A stretch of 64,000 nucleotides of DNA from Sulfuriferula sp. (GCA_031291235.1 JARLJL010000015.1:181076-245075); one strand, 5' to 3'; numbered from the stretch's first letter, positions 38,856 to 46,729 are shown. The notes: generated by a model from the sequence alone, not told the origin. Translations and numbers: made by a program.

Positions 38856-39279
38856 TGTTCTTCTCCAGGGGTTCACCTAAAGCATATTTCACAATCGGGG
38901 CATCCGCCGTCAAGATCGGGAGATTGAGTTCGCCGCGTAACATGGACGAAAACGCTGGGGTGAAGGAGAGTACTGCTTCTTCACCCCGATCGTCGAGTTC
39001 GAACTTGGCATTGAACCATTCTTCATTGCCTAACTGCTGACAGAACGGCATCTGTTCATGCCGCCATTCCCGAACTGCTTCTTCAACAGCACGCCCGTAG
39101 ACGTAGATCTTCTCCGCATGGGACATGAAGACTTTGTCCTTCAGCGGTTTGATCTTCGCCCGAATACGAGTGATCAGATTACGGGCGATTTCCATCTGCA
39201 AGCGTACATTGTTTTCTTCGTGCCATTGATCTTGCAGCCGCTCAGCTAAAACCCGACGGTCGATAGTGCGGCCTTTCAT
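38770..39279 (-). CDS. array protein with overlapping tail
   Basis: 169 residues, AGGAGGTCG before ATG. Helical N-terminal two thirds (EIARNLITRIRAKIKPLKDK), then VLSFTPAFSSMLRGELNLPI. The last ~29 codons run out of frame across the ribosome site and start of the next gene (86-nt overlap) and encode a Gly/Asp/Arg-rich tail. Function unknown. Confidence 0.72.
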   Translation of the reverse strand: MKGRTIDRRVLAERLQDQWHEENNVRLQMEIARNLITRIRAKIKPLKDKVFMSHAEKIYVYGRAVEEAVREWRHEQMPFCQQLGNEEWFNAKFELDDRGEEAVLSFTPAFSSMLRGELNLPILTADAPIVKYALGEPLEKNNVTNGTGATDRQADARRSSPDALAGGEG

Positions 39280-39288
39280 AACGACCTC

Positions 39289-39678
39289 CTAGTTGTGCTT
39301 GTTCGAAGGTGTGAAGGTGTCGATCTCCGCATCTTCGAAATGACGAACAATCTCTTCTTCAGCACTGAAGCCCAAGAAGCATTGCGCTTTGTCCTGCTTG
39401 AGAATCGCATCGAACGGTGCGTAGAACGTGTACTCGATGATGAAGCGATAGCCGACGATCCAGAGGTTATTCTCAATGCAACGCGCCGAACCGGGGGCGA
39501 GCACCATCGTGACTTCATAGGACTCGTGATCCAGATCTTTCGCACGATGACGCATCTGGGCTTCGTTCGTCTCACCCCAATGTTGGATGAGTTTCCAGAC
39601 GTTGTCGTTACCGCATTCTTTCTTGATCTGTGCGACGACGGAAACCGGGGTGTTGTGAACGACGGGTGAAGTGGACAT
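39289..39678 (-). CDS. array protein
   Basis: 129 residues from ATG at 39678 (AAAGGAAC upstream). Contains the helix VVAQIKKECGNDNVWKLIQH and strands SYEVTMVLAPGSARCIENNL then WIVGYRFIIEYTFYAPF. Ends in a polar tail. It shares the general helix-then-two-strand plan of the array. Function unknown. Confidence 0.76.
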   Translation of the reverse strand: MSTSPVVHNTPVSVVAQIKKECGNDNVWKLIQHWGETNEAQMRHRAKDLDHESYEVTMVLAPGSARCIENNLWIVGYRFIIEYTFYAPFDAILKQDKAQCFLGFSAEEEIVRHFEDAEIDTFTPSNKHN

Positions 39679-39688
39679 GGGGGTTCCT

Positions 39689-40069
39689 TTACTGCAAAGT
39701 GGTAGTAGGCGCAACCAGTTCTTCAGCCCAATCGGTTGCATCGTCTTCTAAATACAGACGCTGGAAGTGGTCGTCTGCATCGGTGCGCAAATAGCAATGA
39801 CCATCATACTTCTGGCCGCTCTTGGAAGTGATGTCGATCCTCCAGAGATAGCCCGGTACCACTTTCTTGCTGTCGCCGGTACGGAAGGTACCCGGATTCA
39901 GCTTGTTGTTAATCTTGATGTCGGCGTCATTACCTTCTTCGGCAATGGCTGCTTCGACAATCGTGATAATGAAAGCCTGCACATCCTTGGCGACTTTCGG
40001 GTTCGTACAGGCATTCACCAACGTCCGCAGGAAAACCGTGTGGTTGTTGGTATCAATCTTCAGGCGCAC
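39689..40069 (-). CDS. array protein
   Basis: 126 residues from GTG at 40069 with GGAG upstream, overlapping the preceding gene by 17 nt. Helical N-terminus (FLRTLVNACTNPKVAKDVQA), then VPGYLWRIDITSKSGQKYDG and HCYLRTDADDHFQRLYLEDD, matching the array core G-Y-L-W-x-I plus a second strand. Function unknown. Confidence 0.76.
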   Translation of the reverse strand: MRLKIDTNNHTVFLRTLVNACTNPKVAKDVQAFIITIVEAAIAEEGNDADIKINNKLNPGTFRTGDSKKVVPGYLWRIDITSKSGQKYDGHCYLRTDADDHFQRLYLEDDATDWAEELVAPTTTLQ

Positions 40070-40451
40070 TCTCTTCTCCTTCGGGGATGGTGGTGACAGG
40101 CGGATAGATCAGCCACGATTTGATGTCTTTTCCTTTGATGTGGCCAACGATAGCATCAACGCTCGGATCAACCGGTAAGATCCACGTCATGATGTCGTAT
40201 TCTTGCGGATCAATCAGTTGGATCTCGACTTCAAGATAATAGCCAAGGCCGGTCTCTTCTTTATTGGTCACATAGGTTACTGCAAACAAGCGCAAGCCCA
40301 AAGCACCCTTACGATCCTTCGGTACCCAGAACTCACTCTTTGCTGCTTCCATATCAGCAGTGAGTGCAGTAAAAACCTCCGTCGTCTTACACCACGCCTT
40401 GACCGCCTGTAGAAAAGAAGTCAGGTCGGGAGACGTAGTAAAGTTTTGCAT
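40053..40451 (-). CDS. array protein
   Basis: 132 residues, AGGAG before ATG. N-terminal helix SPDLTSFLQAVKAWCKTTEV, then GLGYYLEVEIQLIDPQEYDI and MTWILPVDPSVDAIVGHIKG, the clearest copy of the array core. First gene of the downstream part of the array; divergent from the protease gene across a 76-nt AT-rich gap. Function unknown. Confidence 0.76.
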   Translation of the reverse strand: MQNFTTSPDLTSFLQAVKAWCKTTEVFTALTADMEAAKSEFWVPKDRKGALGLRLFAVTYVTNKEETGLGYYLEVEIQLIDPQEYDIMTWILPVDPSVDAIVGHIKGKDIKSWLIYPPVTTIPEGEESAPED

Positions 40452-40490
40452 AATTTGCTCCTTTTCAATAATAAAAATTAATTCGATCGT

Positions 40491-40503
40491 ATGAAGTATC
40501 CCA
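40491..40503 (+). promoter_or_regulatory. promoter-like motif upstream of protease
   Basis: TATGAAGTATCCC, 25 nt before the protease ATG, resembles the TATGnGAGAAATCCCC motif of the two non-coding loci. The gap is AT-rich. Promoter use is inferred. Confidence 0.35.
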
Positions 40504-40527
40504 CTTCAACACGCTTAAGGATGAAAC

Positions 40528-41277
40528 ATGAAACGTCAGTATAATCGCGTGAAGGATTCTCATGATCCGCGCGACCATCATTACAAAGATACTCGGCCGC
40601 TCACACGGCCGCCGGTAGTTGACCTGTCGGGTGTGTGTTCCCCGGTTCGCAATCAGGGCGACGAAGGCTGTTGCACTGGCGAAGCATGGGTTGGCGCTTA
40701 CGAGTACGAAGAAAACCTCGAACGTCAAGCGTTCTTCCTCGCATCCGAACAGTACGTGTATTACAACGAACGTGTTCTCGATCATGACACCGATCAGGAT
40801 GCAGGCGCTGAGATTCGCGATGGTATCAAAGCCATCGTCAAGTACGGCGTGTGCAGCGAAGCACTCTGGCCGCTCAACCCGGCTACACTTTCGGTTAAGC
40901 CGTCACTTGAAGCGTATGCTGAAGGTGCTAAGCACACCGCTCTTCAATACGCCAGTGTCGATCAAACCGAAAATGCGATCACGCACGCATTGGCTGCCGG
41001 CCACCCGGTGGTGTTTGGTATCACCGTGTACGACTCATTTGAATCGGACGAAGTCGCTGCAAACGGTCTGGTACCGATGCCGGACGTCAACACTGAACAA
41101 TGCCAAGGCGGTCACGCAGTCTTGATCGTAGGTTACGACTACCACAAGCGTCTGTTCAAGGTACGCAACTCGTGGGGTCCGGATTGGGGTGACCACGGTT
41201 ACTTCTATCTGCCGTTCGAGTTTGTTTTCTCGTCGGAATTGTGTGAAGACTTCTGGGTGCTGTCGAAGATCCAGTAA
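40528..41277 (+). CDS. papain-like (C1 family) cysteine protease
   Basis: 249 residues, AAGGATG-type site before ATG. Catalytic layout of C1 peptidases is complete: oxyanion Gln43 and Cys49 in VRNQGDEGCCTGEAW, His196 in CQGGHAVLIVGYD, Asn214 in KVRNSWGPDWGDHGYFYLP. No signal peptide and only a ~30-residue leader instead of an inhibitory propeptide, so it probably acts in the cytoplasm without activation. Transcribed alone on the plus strand within a long minus-strand array, with its own promoter-like motif and terminator. Host-protein cleavage or virion processing are possible roles. Confidence 0.88.
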   Translation: MKRQYNRVKDSHDPRDHHYKDTRPLTRPPVVDLSGVCSPVRNQGDEGCCTGEAWVGAYEYEENLERQAFFLASEQYVYYNERVLDHDTDQDAGAEIRDGIKAIVKYGVCSEALWPLNPATLSVKPSLEAYAEGAKHTALQYASVDQTENAITHALAAGHPVVFGITVYDSFESDEVAANGLVPMPDVNTEQCQGGHAVLIVGYDYHKRLFKVRNSWGPDWGDHGYFYLPFEFVFSSELCEDFWVLSKIQ

Positions 41278-41284
41278 GGTTCTA

Positions 41285-41316
41285 CCGGGTGGCTACGGCC
41301 ACCCGGCTTTATGCCC
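41285..41316 (+). terminator. terminator of the protease gene with TTATGCCC tail
   Basis: CCGGGTGGC-TACG-GCCACCCGG, nine perfect pairs, then CTTTATGCCCTTATTA. The next gene is convergent, so the TATGCCC tail tracks with the terminator rather than with a downstream start. Confidence 0.82.
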
Positions 41317-41334
41317 TTATTACTTCAGGCCCTA

Positions 41335-41682
41335 TCAGTCCTTCGGCTTGAATAGCGTGCTGGCGTCGACTTGATTACCATCCGGGTCCGTGACGATGAT
41401 GTGGACGGTCGTTTGGTCGATGTTGAGGAAAGCCAGTCCTTTGCAGAACACCTTCCACGACATTTGCGTACCCATCAGTTCGGCACCCAGATTAGCGCGA
41501 ATGGCAGTTCCCTGCTCTTCATCGATATATCCGGGGAGCTTCTTGAGATACTTCTCCATCAAGTCACTGAACTTCGATTCGTTAACATTCATCCGAAGCA
41601 ACAATTGCCGGAACAAACGCGAGAGCGCCGTACCTGCTGGGTTCTCTTGTTCGTCATTCGGAGTTGGATTTTCAGTAGTCAA
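41335..41682 (-). CDS. conserved phage protein (LFRQLLLRMNVNE family)
   Basis: 115 residues from TTG at 41682 with AGGAGAATC upstream. ALSRLFRQLLLRMNVNESKF, then LMEKYLKKLP, ANLGAELMGTQMSWKVFCKG and LAFLNI match a small protein family widespread in large myophages whose function is unknown to me. The gene at 43852-44199 is a divergent paralogue (TLIRTILTHIGVNE). Acts in the cytoplasm judging by composition. Confidence 0.78.
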   Translation of the reverse strand: MTTENPTPNDEQENPAGTALSRLFRQLLLRMNVNESKFSDLMEKYLKKLPGYIDEEQGTAIRANLGAELMGTQMSWKVFCKGLAFLNIDQTTVHIIVTDPDGNQVDASTLFKPKD

Positions 41683-41694
41683 GATGATTCTCCT

Positions 41695-42072
41695 TCATTT
41701 AGGTGGCGATAAGTGCTTGAGAAACTGCGTGATGTCAGATACTAACTTCTCCCGGTCTTCCGTGAGGTCGTACTCGGGCTTGCCCAACTTCGTTTTAGTA
41801 CGCTGCTCACTTAGCGGCTGATTGGGGTTTCTTGAGTGAATAGCTGTCTGCTCAAAAGTCGCATTACAGAGAATCCGCTCACCTCCGGGATGCGCTGCAT
41901 AAAAGCGTGTATGCACTATCCGGTAACCACTAGGTAAAGGGACGGGGGTTTTGGTGTGATCGATATCCCGATAGGTAAAGTACACTGTAGTCCAGCGCTT
42001 TCCCCGGCTATGCTCGATGATGACAATTTGTTCACCCATCGCCGTGAGCACAGCTTTAATCACGTCGAACAT
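41695..42072 (-). CDS. array protein
   Basis: 125 residues from ATG at 42072 (AGGAGGAAG upstream). Strands IVIIEHSRGKRWTTVYFTYR and YRIVHTRFYAAHPGGERILC are followed by a helical C-terminus (EDREKLVSDITQFLKHLSPP). Two-strand core as in its neighbours but with the helix at the other end. Function unknown. Confidence 0.75.
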   Translation of the reverse strand: MFDVIKAVLTAMGEQIVIIEHSRGKRWTTVYFTYRDIDHTKTPVPLPSGYRIVHTRFYAAHPGGERILCNATFEQTAIHSRNPNQPLSEQRTKTKLGKPEYDLTEDREKLVSDITQFLKHLSPPK

Positions 42073-42080
42073 ACTTCCTC

Positions 42081-42551
42081 CTACTTCTTGCAAATCAATT
42101 CGGTTTGCGGTGCAGCCAGCTTTTTGTAGTTCTCCTGGATCTTCATGGCGTCAGTCCAAGCCATCGGCGTGATATTCGGATGACAAGTTACCATTCCGAG
42201 GATGAAGTCTTCTTCGTCGAAGACCAGGTAGTACGTGTGCCACTCGTGCGACTGTTGATCGTCGTCGTCACTCATCCAATCGAACACGCGATGCGTCACG
42301 TATTCAATCTTACGCGCCACACGGTTCTTTCCCTCGAAGCCAACAATCAGTCGCTTGGTATCGAACTGCATGCCGCCGGTGACGTGAAACTCTTCACGTT
42401 GGCGGCGCTCGGACAGGAGCCGATCAAACTCCTGAATCCACAACTCGTACGGTCGATCGTTTTCACGGGTGTGAGCAAGCAACCACTCGGTGGTACTCTT
42501 CTTATCCATCGAGCAGTGTAAGTCTTCACCCGGTTCCAATACCAGACCCAT
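42081..42551 (-). CDS. array protein
   Basis: 156 residues, GGAGATAGCC before ATG. Helix ELWIQEFDRLLSERRQREEF, then strands FDTKRLIVGFEGKNRVARKI, EWHTYYLVFDEEDFILGMVT, and a C-terminal helix. Very acidic turn DDDDQQ in the middle. Starts 2 nt after the upstream stop. Function unknown. Confidence 0.77.
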   Translation of the reverse strand: MGLVLEPGEDLHCSMDKKSTTEWLLAHTRENDRPYELWIQEFDRLLSERRQREEFHVTGGMQFDTKRLIVGFEGKNRVARKIEYVTHRVFDWMSDDDDQQSHEWHTYYLVFDEEDFILGMVTCHPNITPMAWTDAMKIQENYKKLAAPQTELICKK

Positions 42552-42553
42552 GG

Positions 42554-43060
42554 CTATCTCCGGTTGTAGAAGATGAATTCAAAGGAATCGCCGACGTTCA
42601 CAGGCATGCACACGTTTTCCGTGTGGATGTGATTCATGTCTTCATCATAGAGCGCGAGTTCGGAGATGAGCATCGGTTCGGCCCCGTAATCCGGCATTTC
42701 GTGGAAGGATTTCCACGCATTGCGCATGGACTGGACTTCTTGTGCGTTCATGCTGATGGTGTCGCCATCAAAGCGTTTCAGGAAGAAGAACGCGTAGTCC
42801 AACATGAACGGTTTCGGGCGCTTACGTTTCTGCGGACAGGGTATCGACTTCTCCACCCAACCGGTGTACGTTCTGGGACAGTCGTGTTCGCGTATAACTA
42901 AGTTGGCAAACAACGGTTGCGGGTTGTTCATCAATCCCGGAGTAACCGGAGATATGGGTTCCGGTACGTAGTTGCCGGAACTGAGTTCCACCACCCGAAT
43001 TCCGCCCGTACCCCAACCCCAGTAGACTGCTTTCTTTGTAACAATTACATCGATATCCAT
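42554..43060 (-). CDS. hypothetical beta-rich protein
   Basis: 168 residues from ATG at 43060 (AGGAGTAATGCG upstream; longer readings overlap the neighbour). Strands MDIDVIVTKKAVYWGWGTGG and IRVVELSSGNYVPEPISP lead to a Pro/Arg loop, an aromatic segment LDYAFFFLKRFDGDTISMN and a final FEFIFYNRR. Two Cys in the loop. Function unknown. Confidence 0.78.
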   Translation of the reverse strand: MDIDVIVTKKAVYWGWGTGGIRVVELSSGNYVPEPISPVTPGLMNNPQPLFANLVIREHDCPRTYTGWVEKSIPCPQKRKRPKPFMLDYAFFFLKRFDGDTISMNAQEVQSMRNAWKSFHEMPDYGAEPMLISELALYDEDMNHIHTENVCMPVNVGDSFEFIFYNRR

Positions 43061-43064
43061 CGCA

Positions 43065-43403
43065 TTACTCCTTATCGATCGCTCGAATGCTGTCCGGTTC
43101 GTAAACATCCTTGTAGCCGTTCGGGTACTTCTTGTGCCAGTCCGTCCCTTCCGGTCTCGGGTCCCACTGTACGACGTACGGGCAACGCGTGCCATCGTAG
43201 AAACTGTTGACCAGTCCGTCGAACAACGCCGGTTTGAGCGAGTCATCAGCCTGACCGATAATCCCAACCGCGTCCTTCAGGTTGTTCAATGCGTAGCTGT
43301 CAGCCTTGACGCCGTTGTACGCAATGATCGTACCTTTGCCGTGTGTGTTAGGACCACCGTCGAAATGGGTCACACGTTGATTGATCGGAAGTAAATCAGC
43401 CAT
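43065..43403 (-). CDS. conserved phage protein
   Basis: 112 residues from ATG at 43403, overlapping the previous stop as TGATG, with GGGAG upstream. RVTHFDGGPNTHGKGTIIAY near the N-terminus is a motif I associate with small proteins of several myophages; the C-terminal VVQWDPRPEGTDWHKKYPNG adds aromatic residues and ends with VYEPDSIRAIDKE. Small beta fold, perhaps SH3-like (one G-x-G-x-I turn). Function unknown. Confidence 0.74.
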   Translation of the reverse strand: MADLLPINQRVTHFDGGPNTHGKGTIIAYNGVKADSYALNNLKDAVGIIGQADDSLKPALFDGLVNSFYDGTRCPYVVQWDPRPEGTDWHKKYPNGYKDVYEPDSIRAIDKE

Positions 43404-43792
43404 CACAAATCTCCCGCTGCTTTACGTGTCTTGTCGATTACCACCATGAGCATGTCGCCGAACTGCATGGTAATGTCGTAGGCGCGCCTAATGTCTTGGC
43501 AGAGTTGCTTGTACTTCTTTTCCTCTTCGATGTTAAAACCAGTTTCACCCTTCTCGTAGACTTCGGTTGTGTACTCAACAATGGGTTTGATGTCGGCTAT
43601 GAACTTCAAGACGTCTTCAACCGCATCAGTCACAACCATAGCCACAGGGTCTCCGGGGATAGCCATGGCAATCTTAAACAACCAATCACCTTGATTAGCA
43701 ATCAGATTGTCAGACTTAAACTCCTCCGGCAGATCAGGAATCGTCTTCTTGACTAGCTCATCAAGAAACGTTTTCAAATCAAACTTGTTCAT
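43403..43792 (-). CDS. hypothetical helical protein
   Basis: 129 residues, GGAGGG before ATG. Mostly helical: FDLKTFLDELVKKTIPDLPE, VTDAVEDVLKFIADIKPIVE, QLCQDIRRAYDITMQFGDML. Acidic, no membrane segment. First gene after the hairpin at 43822-43840, coupled to the following gene by TGATG. Not recognised. Confidence 0.75.
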   Translation of the reverse strand: MNKFDLKTFLDELVKKTIPDLPEEFKSDNLIANQGDWLFKIAMAIPGDPVAMVVTDAVEDVLKFIADIKPIVEYTTEVYEKGETGFNIEEEKKYKQLCQDIRRAYDITMQFGDMLMVVIDKTRKAAGDL

Positions 43793-43810
43793 GTTTCCCT
43801 CCGTATCTAC

Positions 43811-43840
43811 AGCATATTGCCGGGTGCTAAAAAAGCACCC
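43811..43840 (-). terminator. terminator with TATGCTG tail variant
   Basis: Minus-strand GGGTGC-TTTTTTA-GCACCC hairpin followed by GGCAATATGCTG. A weaker version of the hairpin plus TATGCC arrangement. Confidence 0.55.
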
Positions 43841-43851
43841 GTCGCAGGGAA

Positions 43852-44199
43852 TTACTCCGGAACAATCTGCAACGACCAGCCGGATTTACCAGCCGATTCC
43901 AATACCAGTGGGTGCGAGAATTCTGCTGCCTGATACTTGGGTGGACACTTCACGTCGAACACAGCCAGCAACGCCATGAACTCCGTCACGAGCGGCAGAT
44001 TGTAGGTCATGACCTTCGAGACGCGCGCAATCTGCGGGTAGTCCAGTCCCTTATCAAAACCACGGACCCGCACTTCTGCATCGACCGAACCTTCATTGAC
44101 CCCGATGTGGGTAAGGATCGTGCGGATGAGGGTGTGAAGGTGTTGGTTGGGATTGACGCCAGCGACGGGCTTCGGAATTTCCAAACGGGTTTCTGCCAT
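43852..44199 (-). CDS. paralogue of the LFRQLL-family protein
   Basis: 115 residues, AGGAG before ATG. HTLIRTILTHIGVNEGSVDA lines up with RLFRQLLLRMNVNESKFSDL of the 41335 gene, and both are followed by a helical segment and a hydrophobic strand (VTEFMALLAVFDVK versus WKVFCKGLAFLNID). Same length. Likely an old duplication. Function unknown. Confidence 0.74.
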   Translation of the reverse strand: MAETRLEIPKPVAGVNPNQHLHTLIRTILTHIGVNEGSVDAEVRVRGFDKGLDYPQIARVSKVMTYNLPLVTEFMALLAVFDVKCPPKYQAAEFSHPLVLESAGKSGWSLQIVPE

Positions 44200-44217
44200 G
44201 ATTGGCTCCTTGAATTA

Positions 44218-44251
44218 GGGCATAGAACCGACTACTTTGAGTAGCCGGTTC
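44218..44251 (-). terminator. terminator with CTATGCCC tail
   Basis: Minus-strand GAACCGG-CTAC-TCAAA-GTAG-TCGGTTC hairpin then TATGCCCTAATT (44225-44218). Ends the 178-residue gene. Confidence 0.7.
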
Positions 44252-44258
44252 CGTAGTG

Positions 44259-44795
44259 TTAATGCAACGTCGGATACGAATCGAGCACGACTAAGTGCTT
44301 GTCGTTCAGATCGACCTTGTTGTATTTCTTTTCGTTCTTGGCGTTCGCCGGCGATTCCTTGCCCTGGATGATCGTACCGCTATCGTCCTGTACGAGGAAG
44401 TACACCGCTTGCAAACCGGAGTTGCTCCAGCGATGCGCGGATTCCGGCGAGAACGCTTCCTTCGGCGGCGGCGGCAGGATCGAGTAGTGCAGTTGATAGA
44501 TCACTGCGTACTCTTCCGGGTTCGCCGGATTGTCCTGCTCGAATTCGCCGAGCGTGAAGGTGTGCGACGCGGTTTCGATGTCGAACTTCTTACCGGCCAG
44601 TTCAGCTTGGTGGTTCAGCCAGTCTTCGAATTCCTTGCGAAGGACGGCGTCCTTGATACTGCCGTTCAGGTACTGGATGACGTTACCAGTGCCTTGCATG
44701 ATGTGTTTCATCGGGACTTTCGCGTCGGCCTTCTTCACCGGCTCTTGTGACGCGAGTTCCTTAGCAGCAACTGCCTTGTGCATTTCCTTACTCAT
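44259..44795 (-). CDS. array protein
   Basis: 178 residues from ATG at 44795, overlapping the preceding stop as ATGA. Helical Lys/Ala-rich N-terminus, a central helix (DAVLRKEFEDWLNHQAELAG), then strands EEYAVIYQLHYSILPPPPKE and GLQAVYFLVQDDSGTIIQG as in the array core. Function unknown. Confidence 0.76.
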   Translation of the reverse strand: MSKEMHKAVAAKELASQEPVKKADAKVPMKHIMQGTGNVIQYLNGSIKDAVLRKEFEDWLNHQAELAGKKFDIETASHTFTLGEFEQDNPANPEEYAVIYQLHYSILPPPPKEAFSPESAHRWSNSGLQAVYFLVQDDSGTIIQGKESPANAKNEKKYNKVDLNDKHLVVLDSYPTLH

Positions 44796-45217
44796 TCTTG
44801 ACACTCCAAAAGTGGTTCCAGCTTATATTTGCCGAGCGATCCATCACTAGATCGCACGAAATAAAGTTTGTTACCAACCGCGTTAAAGAAGAAACCTGTG
44901 TTGGTAACTTGAAGATCTCCGTGTTCAGACGTGAGATAACAAGATGCCGTTAACTGCAACACATCGCTCGTGAGATCTTTCGTGACCATCCGCTTAGCTT
45001 CAAGCTCCCACGATGGTCGAAGGTTTTCTCGTCGAGCACGACACTTGGTCTCCACAGCGAGCTTGCGCACGCGTGTGATGAAGTCGTCATTGAAAGACAG
45101 CAGCCGTTGCCTGGTCTCAGCATCGGGCTTGCGCTTTGTTATTTCTTCCCATACAGTCGACTGACGAATATCGACGGAAAGTGCGATGACGCTCACTGCT
45201 TTCATTCCTTTTTTCAT
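44792..45217 (-). CDS. hypothetical protein
   Basis: 141 residues; the ATG at 45217 has no good ribosome site, so the start is uncertain. MKKGMKAVSVIALSVDIRQS, a charged helix (ETRQRLLSFNDDFITRVRKL) and a beta C-terminus (NTGFFFNAVGNKLYFVRSSD). Basic in the middle. ATGA-coupled to the next gene. Not recognised. Confidence 0.7.
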   Translation of the reverse strand: MKKGMKAVSVIALSVDIRQSTVWEEITKRKPDAETRQRLLSFNDDFITRVRKLAVETKCRARRENLRPSWELEAKRMVTKDLTSDVLQLTASCYLTSEHGDLQVTNTGFFFNAVGNKLYFVRSSDGSLGKYKLEPLLECQE

Positions 45218-45247
45218 AGACGTACCCGGATCATCAGTACATCTAAT

Positions 45248-45949
45248 TTAGTTCTTCTCTGCTCCTGATTCAACTGAGCGATTGAAAGCAACCAACGCAT
45301 CCTCGACGTCCGGGTTCTGGTTGATGAGGAAACGGAAGCGATCATACGTCTTGACTCCTACATCCGCTTCAAACACTTCGGCGAGTGTACCGTACGGCGT
45401 TGCACCCAGAATCGGCGTGTTACGCTTTTCCAGATCCTCCACCTTCAACGGCATGCTGAAAGTGGTGTGCGGCGCAGCTATCACGGAGAAGATCTCCATG
45501 CGAATCCGGGCCAGACCCTTCTTGGTCAAAAAGCCGAATATGTGGAAATCCAGATTACGTTCCTGAAGCTGGATGAAGTCGTGGTTCCCCGCACGAATCA
45601 TGATCGCCAGGAAATCGTCCTTGAACTTCTGCGAGCCTTCGAAGTACTGTACTTCTTCGTCGGGTTGAGGTGTGATATCGATCGTCACGCCGTCGCCCAA
45701 TAAGGCGGCTTGCGTAGCCGGGACTTCAGAGATATCTGGCACTACGATACCGCCACCAATCCCGTAATGACGCTCCATGACTTCAGCCGACGACCACCCT
45801 TCGGTCTGCAACGCTTCCTGACTCAGACCGAGTTGGGAATACTCGCGCTCGACGCGGTTGTGTTCGGCAAGCTCGCGAAGCAAACGTGGGTAATCGGCTT
45901 TGAGCTTGCGGTTCTCTGCAATACGTGCTTTCACTTTCTTGCTTAGCAT
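45248..45949 (-). CDS. hypothetical protein
   Basis: 233 residues, AAGGAG before ATG. A charged helical N-terminus (MLSKKVKARIAENRKLKADY) is followed by a Gly-rich loop and a beta-rich core (HDFIQLQERNLDFHIFGFLT; IRMEIFSVIAAPHTTFSMPL). It lies 9 nt downstream of the dCTP deaminase stop, so it is probably co-transcribed with nucleotide metabolism, but no catalytic motif is visible. Confidence 0.78.
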   Translation of the reverse strand: MLSKKVKARIAENRKLKADYPRLLRELAEHNRVEREYSQLGLSQEALQTEGWSSAEVMERHYGIGGGIVVPDISEVPATQAALLGDGVTIDITPQPDEEVQYFEGSQKFKDDFLAIMIRAGNHDFIQLQERNLDFHIFGFLTKKGLARIRMEIFSVIAAPHTTFSMPLKVEDLEKRNTPILGATPYGTLAEVFEADVGVKTYDRFRFLINQNPDVEDALVAFNRSVESGAEKN

Positions 45950-45958
45950 GACTACTCC

Positions 45959-46729
45959 TTAGGTCTTGGGTAGAACCGGTTCCGATCCTTGATCCATGTA
46001 CTTACCCTGACGATCCTTGTACGAGGTCTCGCACGTTTCATCGCTCTGGAAGAACAGGACCTGCGCCACACCTTCATTGGCGTAGATCATGGCGGGCAAT
46101 GGCGTTGTGTTCGAGAACTCCAACGTTACATGACCTTCCCATTCCGGTTCGAAAGGTGTCACGTTCACGACGATGCCGCAGCGTGCATAGGTCGACTTGC
46201 CCAGACACACGGTCAGGACATTACGCGGGATACGGAAGTACTCGACGCTTGACGCCAGTGCAAACGAGTTCGGCGGGATGATGCAGACGTCGCCTTCGAA
46301 ATCGACAAATGATTTCGGGTCGAAGTTCTTCGGGTCGATCACCGTTGAATTGATGTTGGTGAAGATCTTGAACTTGTTCGAGCAGCGCAGATCGTAACCG
46401 TAGGAGGACGTGCCGTACGAGACGATTTTTGATGGGGGAAGATCATCCGATCCATCTGTCGCAGGGAATGGTTCACGACGATAACGTTCCTTCACCTGAT
46501 TGACTTCGAACGGTTCAATCATCGGCAAGAAGTCTGCCTTCTGTTCGTCGGTGAATTCGTGCACGCAATCCAAGTGTGACGGCCACACCGCTAAGCCATT
46601 CTCACGAATCATCCAACCACTTTCGACGGATGCATCGCGATTCACCAGAATCCGCATGCTACCCGATTCCCACAAACCTTCCGGCGGTTTACACATCCGG
46701 CGTATCCAACGATCCGATTTTATCGACAT
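45959..46729 (-). CDS. dcd: dCTP deaminase with N-terminal insertion
   Basis: 256 residues from ATG at 46729. Converts dCTP to dUTP for dTMP synthesis. The core ([71 protein letters not shown]) matches bacterial Dcd, especially the 189-residue beta-proteobacterial form, with the S-T-Y-A-R and catalytic Glu segments intact. Unlike that form it carries ~57 extra residues after [12 protein letters not shown] (residues ~13-69) and ~19 extra around 81-99. Insertions lie before the active site, so activity is likely. First gene of its unit; neighbours unknown. Confidence 0.9.
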   Translation of the reverse strand: MSIKSDRWIRRMCKPPEGLWESGSMRILVNRDASVESGWMIRENGLAVWPSHLDCVHEFTDEQKADFLPMIEPFEVNQVKERYRREPFPATDGSDDLPPSKIVSYGTSSYGYDLRCSNKFKIFTNINSTVIDPKNFDPKSFVDFEGDVCIIPPNSFALASSVEYFRIPRNVLTVCLGKSTYARCGIVVNVTPFEPEWEGHVTLEFSNTTPLPAMIYANEGVAQVLFFQSDETCETSYKDRQGKYMDQGSEPVLPKT

